The position numbers and the translations under genes are program-made. From Hyposmocoma kahamanoa (lineage: Eukaryota; Arthropoda; Insecta; Lepidoptera; Cosmopterigidae), in assembly GCF_003589595.1 (NCBI RefSeq), contig NW_020653945.1, positions 5,943,961 to 6,007,960 of the forward strand: 64,000 nucleotides of DNA, given 5' to 3'. Of this stretch, positions 21,828 to 32,046 are shown one piece after another. How positions within the stretch are numbered: position 1 is the first letter of the stretch; each line of letters opens with the position of its first letter. Under the pieces are notes generated by a model that made no database searches, was not told the origin of the DNA, and saw nothing but the letters and a program-made list of their open reading frames with translations.

Positions 21828-24800
21828 TTACTGTCCTTTAAATAATACAAGTTTGTTATAAAAATTACGTACTTTTTCTGTTCGATCTGACATTTTTTTA
21901 GCTGCATAATATATTCTTGTTTTAAAATATTTCAGGCTAATAGCTTTTATTAAAAATGGATAATGATTGTCGAATAAAGACTTATTTTGGAAATGAATAT
22001 TATTAGGAAATAGTGATAAACCTACACAATTTTTGAGGCAAACTTGGGATAAAACAATTGGCAGGTTTTTTTTATGCAGGTCCATGCGACCCCGAAATAT
22101 TTTTTCACTGATTTGGCAAATTATGACCACATCTTTCGTTGGGAAGTAAAGCCCACCTTTGTCTTTTTTCAGCTGCAGGCTTGGGTATTTTTCTGAATTA
22201 ATAATTGACGATATACAGTCTTCACAATGGATTTCTTCTTTTAATTTTCGGACGATGAATCCGGCTATGTATTCTATTACGCGTATCGAATACTCAGTTA
22301 ACCTGGAAGGATCTGATAAATAGTCATGATCCTCCATGAATAAAGACGTTCCCTGTGAACAGTCCTCGTCTTCAATTAATCGATCTCTGCAAGTAGTTTT
22401 ATTTATGGCCACTTCGGGTCTGCTGTATGTCAAGATATCAATTTCTTGCAAAGGAATGCAATTACCAGTCTTTATGTGCTTCAGCTCTCCATGAACCAGC
22501 ATTTGTTTAAAAGCTGTACGAAACTGTCTTGCAGAGGGATTGTTATTGAATCCGCCGCGAGCTCGTATAGAACTAAAAAAATATTCTATGTGATCTTGAC
22601 TTAACTTATATGTACACAAAAAATTTAGGTCATGGGTTATCACATAGTTTTCATAAAGAAACTGTACACTTTTTATACAAATCAAAAACCCTAAAAACCC
22701 AGTTTTTCTAGCTGATTCTATGATTTTATTTCCCTCTAATTTTAAATTATATATGTATTTGTACACATATTCTAAGAAATCCATAATATTTGTAGCATTG
22801 ACTTCGCTAATAGGTTTTTTAAAACCATATGAATTTAAGTTTCTGGAATTCATGACATCGAACAAATTATTAACATTAGTAATAAAATCTACCGTGGCCC
22901 CCGATTGTTGGAAATATTCAATTTTCAAATCATTCGTACAAAAATCAATAGCATCTGCCACAGACTGACTCATAACTTGGGCGGCTAGTTTTACCTTCAT
23001 GATTTGTTTTTTAAAATTTATATGTTGTTCCTTAATTTTTGTTGCCAGATGTAAACCTTCATTTTCTTGTAAGTCCACTAAATATTTTACAAAACGCCAA
23101 GAGATTACTCGACCCATATCATCGATGAGAATTTGTTTTTCCCCCATAGTATTTCTGACTAATTTCAGCATATGCGCTGGATCTGGGAATATTACTATTT
23201 TTTGATCTCCAACTAAAAATGATGGATTAATATTGTTGGCTTCTATTGAGCAGCCTAATATCTTAGCCATAGCAAAATTTGTAGGACATCCATCAAAAGT
23301 AACCGATATAACTTTTACACCACATTCATTCACGAGTTCAAGACAAGTTTTCAATAAATTGGCTTTCTGATCTGCAGATATCCCATTTATTAAAAAATAA
23401 CCCAATGGAATTTTCCACGACCCGTTTATGCTAGTAAGCATAAATACTAGTGCCTCCTTTGCTGGTTGGTCAGACTCTACGCTGTTTCCATGGTCTACAA
23501 AACCGATGCAATTATTGCCATCAAAATCTATATGTTTTCTAATGGCCATTTCATCAAAGCATAATGCACAAAACAGCTTTTGTGAAGGATTTTTTAAGGA
23601 TTGCAGTTCACTAAGTTGTTTCACAGCCTTTAATGATTCTTTAGAAAAACCTGGATTTCCCTCAACGGTCTCGTACCACCGCGACAAAGTCCTCGGGTGC
23701 GGCAAACACGTATTAAATTGCTTCCGCACAAAGCGATAGGCCCGAGGACTTATAAAATGCAGAGTTAATGCAAATTTTCTCAGTGCGGGTGAAAATTTTC
23801 TTTTGTTCGTATTACCAAGAAATCTACTTATAAATTCTTTATTTTCCAGATTGATGCTTGTTAATATGTCCGCAGTTTCCTGATTGATGAGACATTTAGC
23901 TCTCAAGACTTGTATGACTACTGACTGTTCAGCACTTTTCTTTTCAAGACGCCAAGTCTTCGATCGAATAGCAGCTAACTTCCTTTTCCGATTTTGCGCT
24001 ACATTGCTCTTAGATTTTAACTGTTTTATTAATTTGCGTTTTCTGGGTGTAACCAAAGGCGTCGTCGGCTCAATAACCACGTTGTCAGGTATCTGAAGAT
24101 AACAATATGCATGATTTTATTATCTATATTTTACATTTTTGTTAACATGTAAAATAGATAATATAATATATTACAAAAATTGTAATATATTATATTACAA
24201 TTTTTGTTAATACCACTTTTTAACGACATCACATACAAAAAAAAAACACTTACTGCCTCAGGACAGCTATGTACTTCAACCTCCATTGCTATATCCATTG
24301 ATTCATGTCCTGTTAAATTTATTGTATCTTCAAGGTTCTGCAACGAATGGTTAATCAAAAACTAATATTCTGGGACATGTCTTATCCAGTCCGATTTAAA
24401 CGAAGTTTGTGATATGGATGTCAAGCAATGGGTACATGAGTATATATTTTTGTAAATACATACTTGTACCACATAATCATTAATAAAATAAAATTGGCCA
24501 TAAATTCCCTAAAATTGTTTTTATTTGTTTTGCAAAGTCCAGTCTTATTTCTTTATTTCAAGTAAAACACACTGCATTACCTTTCGAACATCACTACATC
24601 ATTTGTTTACGTCTACTGCTAGTTCGTAAGGCTATCATCTTAAGATTTAATGAACTTATACTAACCTCATTGACAATATCTGCAGGCATTGCCTGTGTTG
24701 ATGTACTCGGCTGATCATCAAGTATTAAAACTTGAGTTCCCTGTAAAATAATTACACATTTATTTGAAAAATTACGGTTCTTTTACAGCTCTAAAAATAC

Positions 24801-25629
24801 TAAATTCTATGAGAACATTAGAATCACACAACAGATTACCCACTTTTATTGACAGGATGATACTAATAATGCTTATAATCAGAGTTGCCATAAATTACAG
24901 AATTGGGGCAGACAGGTGGATAGACAGACTGTCTCATCAAAATCCATTTACCATTGTGTCAAATAGTCAATCTTTCATTTACATCATTATAACAATTTTT
25001 ATCAATATTTACCTTTATATGCAATGTCGGGATTGATTGTGGTTTCAGATACATGCGTTTTTTAGTTTTGCGAAAACAACTGCTCACAAAGTGTAGCGAA
25101 CATATCCGTGAGTAGTTGTTTGGTTGCCAATTTACACGACCAGTGCTTGATATCCACTTCTTCACAACATCCGATTTTAAAGGAAAACTGGAAAAATAAC
25201 GAAAAATTTTATGACAGAATAGATGACAATATCTTGAGTATCCGTATTTTTTTGTTTAAATTAAAACCAATTCAACAAAATATTTTTGTCTGAAAAATTG
25301 GGAAAATTTACCGGTACAGTCTGACATCCCTAATTAGTGTATAACCCGACTAAATATTCTTAACATAAATTAATTTGACAAGATAAAGGCCCGAGACCCT
25401 ACTTATTTTCATAAGGTTATGCGTACAAAACAAAATTAATTTTATGTAATTTTTCAAGGTTTATGGGCCCTGAAAACCAAATTAAGTACCTATTTTGAAT
25501 ACGTTTTGTTGTTTTACATTGACAAAGCACATTTACATAAATAAAAGTCATTGCTTACCGATGAAAAGATACATTTTCTTCATTTCTTTCGCTGCGGTTT
25601 TTACACCCCAAAACTGAACAAATCACCAT
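21828..25629 (-). CDS. THAP9-like P-element transposase, 889 residues
   Basis: Five exons join in phase: 25629-25559, 25187-25013, 24740-24666, 24337-24254 and 24092-21828. Exons 1-2 encode an N-terminal THAP DNA-binding zinc finger, C4-x4-C9 ... C53-x2-H56, with W35, P46 and the IPT near residue 76. Exons 3-4 are an acidic/Thr-rich linker. Exon 5 starts with a basic, leucine-rich coiled coil (about 155-225) and then an RNase H-like core. The catalytic triad appears as FDEM (D315), TFDG (D402) and DHIEYFFSSIRARGG (E638), spaced as in human THAP9, with a long insertion between the second and third residues, where P-element transposases bind GTP. Length is close to THAP9 (about 900). No stop or frameshift was found. 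The product would cut and join the element ends in the nucleus. Confidence 0.9.
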
Positions 25630-25908
25630 ATTCACAATATAATAATCACAGAAACGCACGATATATAAACGTTTTTCAGTAAAAAAACCATTCGATTTCA
25701 CAGTATTTTAAATAAAATAGTGGAGCACTTCAAGTTTGTTTGGCACCAAACTTTGGTTACCAACAAAAAAAACGTATACGCGTAACAGGGACAAAAACCA
25801 ATAGGTTTTCTCTTTCACACTTACGAAACTCGCCATAGCTCCTACTCTTTCTAACGATGATTGACAATTTAATGCCTTATCTACCTATTCTGTATCTATG
25901 CTATATAT

Positions 25909-26845
25909 AGAGGTGTACGTTTAAACGAAAAGCACTTTAAAAAGTTTGCTTTTTAAATAAGCGCATAAGTACGCGTTTCATTTTAAGCGTAAGCGTTATG
26001 GTCAGTTTCAAAGATACTCAACAATTTCATTTTTTACAACGTACCCAAGTTTCAAGTATTGTTTCCTAAACAAATTAATTCAACATAACGTTGCAAGCTT
26101 TTTAAAACATAAAGCCTATGCGCTTAAACTTAAAAAAGCGTTTTTCTAAACGACTTTTTAAGCGTCTAAGTGAAAAGCGCTTTTACAAGCACGCTTTTTA
26201 AACGTACGTTAAAAAAGCAGTTTTTTGCATTTCAACTGTTAACAACTACGAAAGTTAAACAACTTATATTTTTAAACGCCAATGAACAAAATGTAAATAC
26301 AATAATGTTTAGTCATAAATAAAATTATAAAACCTTTAGTGGCCTACTCTTAAGTTTCGCAATCAACACAACTTTGCAAGCTTTTTTTAAAATAAAAGTC
26401 TACACGCTTAAACATTTTCTAAACGATTTTGTTAGCTTCAAATTAAAGGGTCGTATTCTAGAACTCTACTTAATGCTCAAGTCAGGACTTGAGTATGATT
26501 TAAAGCATTGAAAATCATACCCAAGTCCTTGCCATTAGGGGTCGTATTTCCAATTCTTGAAATCATACTCAAGTCTGCTCAAGAGCATTGAGTAGTCATG
26601 CTCAAGAGCATTGAGTAGTCATGCTCAAGTCAGGATTGCACTGGCAACACAAGCACTGGAAATACGACCCTAATGGCAGGGACTTGAGTATGATTTCGAG
26701 TGCTTCAAGCCATACTCAAATCCTGACTTGAGCATTGAGTAGAGTTCTAGAATACGACCCTTAAAAGCGTTTAAGTGAAAAAGCCTTTTAAAAATGCACT
26801 CTTATTTAAAAAAGCATAACGTTTAAACGTTTTAAATATAAGCAG
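25909..26845. repeat. AT-rich dispersed repeat with AAGCG motifs, copy 1
   Basis: It matches 38396-38985, beginning TTTAAACGAAAAGCACTTTA and continuing through AACAAATTAATTCAACATAA, CGTTGCAAGCTTTTT, ATTTTGTTAGCTTCAAA and AACGTTTTAAA-ATAAGCAG. It is rich in short inverted AAACGCTTTT-type motifs. A 315-bp inverted-repeat element is inserted at 26447. No coding sequence is present. Confidence 0.7.
26447..26761. mobile_element. 315-bp inverted-repeat element with TAA duplication
   Basis: The termini read AGGGTCGTATTCTAGAACTC and its inverse, followed by TCAATGCTCAAGTCAGGA-type inner repeats and a short internal tandem duplication (26576-26624). Comparison with the uninterrupted relative at 38905-38925 shows the insertion point and a TAA duplication (26444-26446 and 26762-26764). 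Three-base TTA/TAA duplications suit PIF/Harbinger-type MITEs. Related copies are at 40499-40712 and 49190-49355. Confidence 0.8.
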
Positions 26846-27152
26846 TTTTTCCCAACTGTAGCTATATTATATTAAAAAACCGGCTAGGGTAAATTTTTCG
26901 CTGTATCGGAGTATCTCTAGTTGTTGAAACTGTAGAGTGTGAGACTGGTGACGCGATCTTGTCAGAAGAAGTCCATAGACGACTTTATAAGTTGTGATTA
27001 TAAGTACTTTGTGATTATGACTACGAAGTCATAGTATCCGAACGTATTTGCTGTCACATTTGTGCGTCCGTTTGTCGTGACGGCGAGTTTATGAATTTTG
27101 AATTTGTTGTTGTTTCTGTTTTGAGATTTTTTAATTTAAAACTGTAAACAGA
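26846..27152. promoter_or_regulatory. Upstream region of the 27153 gene
   Basis: It contains the presumed 5' untranslated region and promoter of the plus-strand gene beginning at 27153. I see no certain TATA box or initiator. A long untranslated stretch with stops precedes the ATG. Confidence 0.35.
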
Positions 27153-28909
27153 ATGGAAGAAACCATGAACGAAGGGGAGGCACATCAATCTTTGCGATCC
27201 CCACCTCGACGTAGAAGGTCTACATTCTTCGAAAGACGGGAATCGTTTAGTTAGTAGATTCCGTTGTAAAAACTGTTTTGGCGTCCTATTTTCTTTATAA
27301 TTCCTGTTGAGATTTCTGTTTGCTCAATAATACGTTACAAAATGTCGTTGTTGTCGTTTTTACAGTACCACAGCCAGTATCCGAAAATGTAGAGCCGAGT
27401 TCATCCAACATGACCACAGATGTTCAAGAAAAACACAACTCTGAACTACAGAGGTGTGTGCTTTATGAACAACTCAATTTAAACCTAACACAAGGTTATT
27501 TATATATATACCTATGTGTATTTTCTATTGCAGGTATCATAACCAACTCCTTGCAGAAAAGGAAAAGTGGAAAATGGAAGTTAAGGATAGACGAAACATG
27601 TACCATGACCTCAGACAGTAAGTATCAATCTGAAATTAATTCAGTTTAATTGCAAATGGCTAAGTTTGTTAACAAATAGACTTAAATAATAGTAACTTGA
27701 CACAGATAAATTCTCTCTTTCTTAGGGAAGTAAATTTCAAAATTATACTTGAAGTGGCAAAATTGATGAAACATTACTATTTATTTATCCTAAGAATTAT
27801 TTACGGTAAAATGCCACAAAACCATACCAATTGCCAGGTCCGTAATTAAGAAATTCCTTTTACTATGAGTGCCAGAGCAACGGAATTAAATCTGGACCAT
27901 TATCCAGACCACCTTGACCAAAATAGAAAAGAAAGAAGAAAAGTTCATTCATATTAGAGGAGATCAATTTTCTCAAATTGGTCATACTGGGAATCGAACC
28001 TCTTCATACAGTACCCACAGTGCAAATTGTTGGGCCACTGAGGCCATAAAAACTTTAAAAAATGTAAATTTCAAATCTTGTTGTTTTTTTGTGAATAACA
28101 ATTTGTTCAGGTTATTGAGTCATTCTTATTGCATCTATGCATGCTTATAGATATAGATCTTATAAACTCCTGTCACTATCTGTAGCCACATTGCTTTTCA
28201 TCTATTTTATGTCTATGTGTTTGTTTCCCTGTGTATGGTACCACCAATTCACCACCAAGCCACCTATATTGAGTATGAAATAAAAATTACATTGCTTCTC
28301 ATATTAGAATGTTTTAACAACATGAAAAAAAGATTATTATAGAAACTCTGGTTTATTTAAATTTAAAAAATTCTATATCAGAATGATCTGGCAATACTAA
28401 TCAGTAGTGGTTAACAGAACTTTATCAACCTGTACAACTGATTACTTGATTATATATAAAATTTTTGCAAAAGGTTGTACTATTATAAGATTGCTACTAT
28501 ATATTGTGCAATTTATCAATACTAATAGACATACATAAGGGCTAAGGACCGACACTTGCTATGGTGGTAGGGTACTTCTTTTGGTTCCCTCTTGCGTCAG
28601 TCTTTCCAAATATAATTTATTTACAATATTTTTTGTTCTAGACAATACCAAATGGCAGTAAAAGCATCAGGTAGATCACGGATGTCCTATTCAACACTCT
28701 CAAACGATGACATAGAATTTATCAAAGGAAAATGCCATATTAACAAATTAGTGGAAAGTCAACAGAAGTTACATAAATCAGTAAAAGAGACACGAGCATT
28801 GTACAAAAGAGCTTGTGAGCTTGATGATGTTGTACTGAGTCTGTGTGAAGACAAAGTAAATAAGATTACAGAATACATAATTGATAATAGTACAATAGAA
28901 AGTAAATAG
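27153..28909 (+). CDS. Unidentified charged protein, 178 residues, four exons
   Basis: Exons 27153-27249, 27366-27453, 27534-27617 and 28642-28909 join in phase with GT-AG introns, giving 178 codons and a TAG stop. The N-terminus is acidic then strongly basic (EAHQSLRSPPRRRRSTFFER), with Ser/Thr next to Arg runs that look like kinase sites. Residues about 45-178 are charged and helix-prone (NQLLAEKEKWKMEVKDRRNM, INKLVESQQKLHKSVKETRA, KRACELDDVVLSLCEDKVNK), consistent with a coiled coil. There is no signal peptide, membrane segment or catalytic motif. A small nuclear or cytoskeletal adaptor is possible, but that is only inference. An alternative acceptor TTCTTTCTTAG at about 27725 exists, but its continuation is not convincing. 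A poly(A) signal lies at 29796. Confidence 0.7.
27936..28048 (-). repeat. tRNA-derived SINE fragment in an intron
   Basis: On the minus strand it reads GGCCTCAGTGGCCCAACAAT, then GTGGGTACTGTATGAAGAGG and the B-box GGTTCGATTCC. It is a relative of 2340-2445 and lies in the third intron of the 27153 gene. Confidence 0.6.
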
Positions 28910-29319
28910 TATGAGTTATGGCAATTATTTCAACCACAATAACAGAACAAATCGCATTTAGTATTATATATACATAAATTTGGGGAGGGAGCCCAATGAA
29001 ATTTGATAGCATTATATGGAAAAAAAATTATGTCCTAGACTTACTAGTCTAGTCATATGTCCTCATAGATCATAGTGATTATTTATTATAAGAAGTTGTC
29101 AAAGTTGTGGGCAGTAAAGCATATAACTAAAACAGTAAAGTACAAAACTACTACAATTATTATTATTAAATTTATGGATATTACAACAGTATATTTCCAT
29201 GCAAATTGAATCAATGTACAGAATTATAGGGATTCTACATAAATAATGCCATAATTATTGTATTTAATTATGTTACATTGCTGATGGAACAGTAAAACAT
29301 TAATTTTTATTATTCGACT

Positions 29320-29700
29320 TTACACTTTATATTGCGGCGGAACGGAATGGAAGCGTCAATTTCGCCTCGCTGCGCGAGAAGGCGTGCTTAGGCGCAGGAA
29401 TGCTCGAGCATTCGCGCCACTGCGTCTTTAGGCTATAGTATTTCGTCGACTTTTGACGTCACACTGCGCCTGCCTTCACGCCCACTTCCTGCGGATTCGC
29501 CAGGCGTGGCCGAAGGCAGCTGCGGAATTCTCGCGAATGCGCGAGTGTAGTCAAGCATTCCGCAGAAGACGCACGACGTAATTTTTGGCACGTACCTAAT
29601 TATGGTATGTTACACAATTGACCATAAAGTTCATTACGCTCTGTACAATGTCATTACAAAAATTCCATTCCGCTCGGCCGCAATATAAATTGAGCTCAAG
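29320..29700. mobile_element. GC-rich inverted-repeat element (MITE), copy 1
   Basis: The left end TTTATATTGCGGCGGAACGG and the right end, whose inverse reads TTTATATTGCGGCCGAGCGG, form the terminal repeats. The interior carries further inverted motifs (TGCGGAATTCTCGCGAATGC region). A shorter relative is at 44821-45032. It lies in the probable 3' untranslated region of the 27153 gene. Confidence 0.65.
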
Positions 29701-29795
29701 TTAGTGTAATTACTGTAAATAGTAAGGGTTTAATCACACCACATGTGTTAGTGTAAGATATGTAAGTTAGTGAACTGTATATACTCGTAAATTGC

Positions 29796-29801
29796 AATAA
29801 A
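29796..29801 (+). terminator. Poly(A) signal AATAAA of the 27153 gene
   Basis: This is the last AATAAA on the plus strand before the convergent Sin1 gene. About 100 bases further, the minus strand shows an AATAAA (TTTATT near 29900), which could end the Sin1 transcript. Confidence 0.45.
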
Positions 29802-29889
29802 ATTCATACTAATCCTGAATTATTTGTTCGTTTTGTTATTGGGTAAAATGTTAATATCCCGTTAAAAGAGAAAGACAAAAAGAAACAAG

Positions 29890-32046
29890 ATTGATTAACA
29901 ATTTATTTCAACAATTACATAATTGTAAATTACAATTTCATTTACATTCAATTCAATTACATTCATACATTGGAATTAAAATAATACAATCACATAACAA
30001 TTCATCGATAAATAATTAATTGAACACTGAGAAACATCTGAGGATAAAATTCTTAAGAATATAATAAAATTATTTGGTGAATAGAATACAAATTTAAAAT
30101 CATTTTATTACATATTTCTAAATTCGGTGGAATTAATCAAAATCTACTTATAATACTTTGAAATTATTCACATAACATATAAAAACGCTATTAAAACGAA
30201 TTGGAACTTACAAATTCAAATAAGTTATTAAAAAAATGATAATGTTTTTTTGTATAATATACATATTTACACAAATTATAAAATTCAACATAAAGTTGTC
30301 GACCAAACCCATTTAAGTTACAGTATACAAAACATTACACTATCCAAAACCAATTGGACTTTAACTTAAACATAACAAAATGCATTGGGATGGCTGAGTA
30401 ATAGACTCAAGATACTGGACAACAAAATTGTTGAACTTACTGGGACCATATTTTAGCAATAACTATGCAGCACGCCGACAAATTCGCACTAGCGAAGACT
30501 CGAAGAGTTTTCATACAGATATGGTATCATTTAGTCCCCTTTGTTGCGAATGGGCGTACTTTATAATTAATTTTGATACAAAAATGTTACACAGAATGAA
30601 ATTACACAGCACTTCATCAATTAATTAATAGTAAGTTAAATCAATTTATAAATACGCCATTATTATAGCGTTGTAAGCGACAATGTAAATGGTAGGATAA
30701 CATACAAGGTGATAGCGCAAACTGAAAGCTACCACCTACATTTTCCACTGTGATTGTTTGTTTTAAAAGATTTCACAAACAAAAGTTAATTCCGACTTGA
30801 GCTTTTTCTCCTTTGCATATCCACTGCACTTACAGGACATTCTGTAAATATGCTTAGATAAATAGCTGAAGCGCGAATTTATCGGCAGGGTCCATGAGGC
30901 TTTAGGGCAAGTTTCCACTAAAGCCAAAATACAATGTGGAACCATTAATGGGTTTATTGTTGTAAGTCTCGGTTCTTCAGTTGGCTACCCGAAGAGCAGC
31001 CTGTGGCATTAATATTCTGTCTTCCGGCTCAGTCAATAAGCGTTTAGCCGGCAGGACTAAGCCACTCAGCCCTGCGTTTACTTAAGAGTATTTACACACA
31101 AATAAAAATGCATATGAGATTATAGGTAAAATTAGCAATAGGTATTAGGCAGTGTTGCGAGAGGTAGATTATATTGTTACATAATCATAAGGCTAACCAC
31201 GTACTATATATTCCATTTTAGGCGAAAGATGGATCGATATTTGTTAAAACTTTTTATAGTTAATTTATTATCCTTATATTATACGCTTCGCGCAGCTAGT
31301 TGGGTGCGCTAGGCATGAGGAAGGACGGTTATAGATACAAGTTGGTGTGTAGGCACATGAACTGCAATTCGACTGCATCTCAACTAAATAGCAATTGGAA
31401 ATTAGTCGAAATGCGACTCGTGTGACTATGCACCTAGTCTTTTCGAACAGAGTAAAACGTGACGGGAAACTTCTAATTCTGTTGTTTTAGCGGTATTTAG
31501 TAGGAATAAATCAATGTCGATCCTTTAAAATTTTGCCCTGTTTAAATTCACAAACCTCGCTCGGTCTGCCGCGCCGTATTGTTTACATGTCTACCGCGCG
31601 GCTAAAGTCTAATCTTTTCAGACGAGAGTTATTTAATATAGCATGGTTTCACAATCATATAAAGAACACTAGGAACTATTGAGAATTCACCGCATTAAAG
31701 TTTGCTTGCATTACACGAAGTAGAGGCGCGTTTTTCATGGGCAAGCGACAAGTTGCATGCAAGTTGGTTCATAAAAAAAAAACAGTAACATGATATACGA
31801 ATATCTCTGATTCTACAGTCCTGAAAAACTTGCCTAATAATAACTAAATCCAAATTGACATATTCCCTATACTCCCATGCTATTTTGCGTACTGTAGTAA
31901 TGGAATACAAGTTTGTATATATGATAAAGTTTTACTTTAAATATCACAAATAACCCCACTTTACAATAATCAAATGTTGATCTATCAACTTGCAAGCAAA
32001 TTGTTACTTGGTACAAATGTGCCTTATTACATACTAAATGCAAAAA
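29890..32046 (-). other. Probable Sin1 3' untranslated region and flanking DNA
   Basis: It begins directly after the Sin1 stop codon and runs to a minus-strand AATAAA near 29900. No exon, RNA gene or clear transposon is visible inside. The true poly(A) site could also be closer to the stop. Confidence 0.35.

Larger units (their letters stand above)
20502..25900 (-). mobile_element. P-type DNA transposon, apparently complete (5.4 kb)
   Basis: The ends are inverted repeats of about 24 bp: CATAGATACAGAATA, then two differing bases, then TAGATAAG, at 20502-20525 and inverted at 25877-25900. Both ends are bounded by the 8-bp duplication CTATATAT (20494-20501, 25901-25908). Inside, on the minus strand, is a five-exon THAP9-like transposase gene (25629-21828). 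The 1.3 kb between its stop and the left end is noncoding and includes a retroelement tail (about 21265-21470), a later insertion or an acquired part. Intact gene, matching ends and perfect duplication together suggest a relatively young copy. Whether it can move is unknown. The right end adjoins an AT-rich dispersed repeat. Confidence 0.9.

Noticed and set aside
22720..24096. Several open frames on the plus strand
   Set aside because: They are complements of the long transposase exon on the minus strand.
27725..27800. Alternative exon after TTCTTTCTTAG in the 27153 gene
   Set aside because: It would stay open only briefly and gives a hydrophobic, repeat-like sequence; exon 4 at 28642 joins in phase and gives a sensible C-terminus.
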